This document shows positions 5,008-6,916 of a DNA stretch of 6,916 nt, piece after piece. Made by a program: the position numbers and the translations under genes. Source of the stretch: Cytophagales bacterium. Its GTDB lineage: Bacteria > Bacteroidota > Bacteroidia > Cytophagales > JAAEPT01. Numbering within the stretch: position 1 is the stretch's first letter; the number at the start of each line of letters is the position of its first letter. The stretch covers positions 1-6,916 of the forward strand of contig WTJX01000586.1 in assembly GCA_011524675.1 (NCBI GenBank), written 5' to 3'. Under the pieces are notes generated by a model. The model worked only from the letters and a program-made list of their open reading frames with translations, searched no databases and was not told the origin of the DNA.

Positions 5008-6276
5008 TTAATATCCATATTTCTCTTGCCATAAGCTTTTGAGTCTTTTTCTCATTTCTTCTTCTCTTGCATTTCTACCAGGCTTGTATAAGGTAAGCCC
5101 TTTGATTTCGTTTGGTAAGTATTCTTGTTTGGAGAAGTTTCCTTCATAGTTATGACTGTATTGATACCCCTTGCCATAACCTAGCTCTTTGTTTAGCTTT
5201 GTATAAGCACCCCTAAGGTGTAGGGGGACTGCTAGATCTCCTTTTTGCTTTACAATGCTTTTTGCCTGCTTTATGGCTTCATACGAAGCATTGCTTTTAG
5301 GTGAACTAGCCAAGTAGGTAGCGGTCTGAGAAAGGATGATTTCTGCTTCGGGATAGCCTATTACGTTGACTGCTTGAAAACAGTTCGTTGCCAATACCAA
5401 AGCGGTAGGGTTTGCATTTCCAATGTCTTCTGAGGCTAAAATAAGCATACGTCTTGCAATAAATTTTGCGTCTTCGCCTGCTTCTACCATTCTTGCTAAC
5501 CAATATACGGCTGCATTGGGATCACTGCCCCTCATGGATTTGATGAAGGCAGAAATGACATCATAGTGGTGATCTCCATTCTTATCATAGAGAGCGGCTT
5601 TGTGTGTAGCAACAGACTGTACTAGCTCATTGGTGATGATGATGTTTTGTTGGTTACTGCCTTCTACAATCAGTTGCAAGAGGTTGAGTATCCTACGCCC
5701 ATCTCCCCCAGAAAAGCGAAATAAGCTTTCTGTTTCTTTGAGTTGTATTTTTTTATCCTTGAATAAACTGTCTTGCTGGATGGCTTTATCTACCATCTCT
5801 CTTAGTTCCGTTTCTGAAAAAGCTTTCAATAGATATACTTGACAGCGAGAAATGAGTGCAGAGTTTACTTCAAAGGAAGGGTTTTCTGTAGTAGCTCCTA
5901 TAAGGGTTACCCTGCCTTTTTCTACCGCTTGTAGTAAGGAGTCTTGTTGAGACTTGCTGAAACGGTGAATTTCATCAATGAATAAGATAGGGTTGGTATA
6001 TAGCCTTGCTTGCTCAAAAATAGCTCGTACTTCTTTTACTCCTGAGCTAACGGCATTGAGTACAAAAAACTTTACTTTTAGCTGGTTTGCAATGATGTTG
6101 GCAAGAGTAGTTTTACCAACTCCAGGAGGTCCCCATAAGATCATAGAGGGGACTCTACCACTTTTAATCATTTTACGTAGAATGCCTTCTTTTCCTACTA
6201 AATGTTGTTGTCCTATAAAGTCGTCCAAAGAGTTTGGGCGCAGACGCTCTGCCAAGGGAGATGTTTGTCCTATCAT
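5008..6276 (-). CDS. rarA: Replication-associated recombination protein A (AAA+ ATPase, RarA/MgsA)
   Basis: RarA is a homotetrameric AAA+ ATPase of the clamp-loader group that acts at stalled replication forks and DNA ends and is related to eukaryotic WRNIP1. The 422-residue form starts at ATG 6276 (MIGQTSPLAERLRPNSLDDFIGQQHLVG), the usual family start; an in-frame ATG at 6345 would add 23 atypical residues. Visible motifs: Walker A GPPGVGKTT (49-57), Walker B LFIDEIHRF (98-106), sensor 1 GATTENPSF (127-135), arginine finger in SALISRC (Arg144) and sensor 2 GDGRRILNLL (191-200). The C-terminal half has the family landmarks DHHYDVISAFIKSMRGSDPNAA (from about 235), ASEDIGNANP (281-290) and the SHNYEGNFSKQEYLP stretch (374-388). 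It is divergent from sixA and 480 bp from the next minus-strand gene, so it is probably a single-gene unit. Confidence 0.95.
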   Translation of the reverse strand: MIGQTSPLAERLRPNSLDDFIGQQHLVGKEGILRKMIKSGRVPSMILWGPPGVGKTTLANIIANQLKVKFFVLNAVSSGVKEVRAIFEQARLYTNPILFIDEIHRFSKSQQDSLLQAVEKGRVTLIGATTENPSFEVNSALISRCQVYLLKAFSETELREMVDKAIQQDSLFKDKKIQLKETESLFRFSGGDGRRILNLLQLIVEGSNQQNIIITNELVQSVATHKAALYDKNGDHHYDVISAFIKSMRGSDPNAAVYWLARMVEAGEDAKFIARRMLILASEDIGNANPTALVLATNCFQAVNVIGYPEAEIILSQTATYLASSPKSNASYEAIKQAKSIVKQKGDLAVPLHLRGAYTKLNKELGYGKGYQYSHNYEGNFSKQEYLPNEIKGLTLYKPGRNAREEEMRKRLKSLWQEKYGY

Positions 6277-6322
6277 AGATAATTCTTTTACAAGCTTTTT
6301 GTCGTAAAACTTAAATATTAAT

Positions 6323-6335
6323 CTTACTTTGTAAG
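6323..6335. promoter_or_regulatory. Short perfect dyad between rarA and sixA
   Basis: CTTAC and GTAAG flank TTT, a perfect 5-bp-arm inverted repeat 47 bp upstream of the rarA start and 72 bp before sixA. The 130-bp divergent gap otherwise shows no clean TAnnTTTG box on either strand; TTACTTTG (6324-6331) within the dyad is one base off. Dyads this short arise by chance in AT-rich DNA, so this is weak. Confidence 0.25.
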
Positions 6336-6406
6336 CTCTGAACACTAAAGATGTAATTTAGCTTTATTACATACAATATTTACCTCAAAAAATAGTTTAT
6401 ATAAAG

Positions 6407-6904
6407 ATGAAAACATTATATCTTGTAAGACATGCAAAATCTGATTGGGGCGATCTTTCGCTTAAGGATATAGATAGACCATTGAACGCTAGAGGGCTTC
6501 AAAATGCTCCTAAAATGGGGATGAAACTCAAAGAAAAGGAAGAAATACCTCAGCTGATCGTCTCTAGCCCTGCTACTAGAACAAAGCAAACGGCAGATTT
6601 ACTTTGTGAGCAGATGGCTATGAATACGGGACATATTGTATTTATAGAAAATATTTATGAGGCTTCTGTAAGAGAATTGTTGCAGATAGTCAATGCCTTT
6701 GATAATAAATACGATAGTGTCATGCTGGTGTGTCACAATATGGCAGTAACATATATTGCTGAGTATTTGACTTATGCTGATATTGGCGGTTTTCCTACTT
6801 GTGGCGTCATGAAAATAAACTTTGACTTTGATGACTGGGCATTGATATCTGAAAATACGGGTGAAAAAGATTTTTTCTGGAAACCCAAAGAGCTTTCATT
6901 TTGA
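6407..6904 (+). CDS. sixA: SixA-like phosphohistidine phosphatase (histidine phosphatase family)
   Basis: The 165-residue protein belongs to the histidine phosphatase superfamily, in the short SixA-like group, which removes phosphate from phosphohistidine in signalling or phosphotransfer proteins. The RHG-type motif is LVRHAKSDW with Arg8 and nucleophile His9. The other active-site residues are Arg58 in SSPATRTKQTA, acid/base candidate Glu85 in IYEAS and His110 in VCHNM, where the usual GHN is CHN. The DRPLNARG stretch (23-30) is characteristic of SixA-type members. No signal peptide, so cytoplasmic. The start is the ATG preceded by TATAAAG, and the next in-frame Met is internal. The TGA stop overlaps an ATG (TGATG), suggesting a following coupled gene. 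The substrate cannot be read from sequence; family assignment is solid, the gene symbol slightly less so. Confidence 0.9.
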   Translation: MKTLYLVRHAKSDWGDLSLKDIDRPLNARGLQNAPKMGMKLKEKEEIPQLIVSSPATRTKQTADLLCEQMAMNTGHIVFIENIYEASVRELLQIVNAFDNKYDSVMLVCHNMAVTYIAEYLTYADIGGFPTCGVMKINFDFDDWALISENTGEKDFFWKPKELSF

Positions 6905-6916
6905 TGAAGGGAAAAC
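6904..6916 (+). CDS. Possible start of a downstream coupled gene, cut by window edge
   Basis: The stop of sixA overlaps an ATG by one base (TGATG at 6902-6906), a typical arrangement for translational coupling. Four codons are visible (Met-Lys-Gly-Lys) before the window ends. In related bacteria SixA-like genes can sit beside polyphosphate genes such as ppk or ppx, but four residues cannot identify the product. Confidence 0.35.

Noticed and set aside
6277..6345. Longer rarA start at ATG 6345
   Set aside because: The extra 23 residues are basic and aromatic, unlike the family; the conserved N-terminus begins at ATG 6276.

Overview
The window looks like chromosomal DNA from a low-GC member of the Bacteroidota, probably a Cytophagales-like lineage. 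Three things point there: promoter-like TAnnTTTG boxes (an exact TACATTTG ahead of the globin gene and TACCTTTG ahead of def), A-rich translation starts without clear Shine-Dalgarno sequences, and two lipoprotein signal peptides. The lineage is inferred from style; no marker gene fixes it. Most of the content is housekeeping. I see no mobile element, CRISPR array, tRNA or rRNA.

Layout. Positions 1-1123 (minus strand) hold a single-domain globin gene followed by a gene for a heme-binding Tll0287-like (DUF3365) lipoprotein that runs off the left edge; a hairpin plus T-run lies between them. Positions 1124-1378 are a 255-bp divergent control region with two dyads. Positions 1379-3332 (plus) hold hemA (glutamyl-tRNA reductase) and then def (peptide deformylase), which has its own promoter. 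A small four-helix membrane protein (DoxX-like, TTG start) follows at 3448-3837. On the minus strand, 3850-4527 is a DUF4349-type lipoprotein and 5008-6276 is rarA (AAA+ ATPase). The 480 bp between them carry no gene: they hold two copies of a ~51-bp repeat and several tandem arrays of degenerate 7- and 8-bp units. Divergent from rarA is a SixA-like histidine phosphatase (6407-6904), whose stop codon overlaps a possible ATG of the next gene.

How the genes fit together. The left third has a heme theme: the first committed enzyme of tetrapyrrole synthesis (HemA) is divergent from a heme-binding globin and next to an exported protein with a CxxCH heme motif. A shared response to heme, oxygen or nitric oxide is a reasonable hypothesis, but nothing in the sequence proves it. 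The remaining genes (def, rarA, sixA, the two envelope proteins) look like independent units. The most unusual DNA is the repeat mosaic at 4539-4967.
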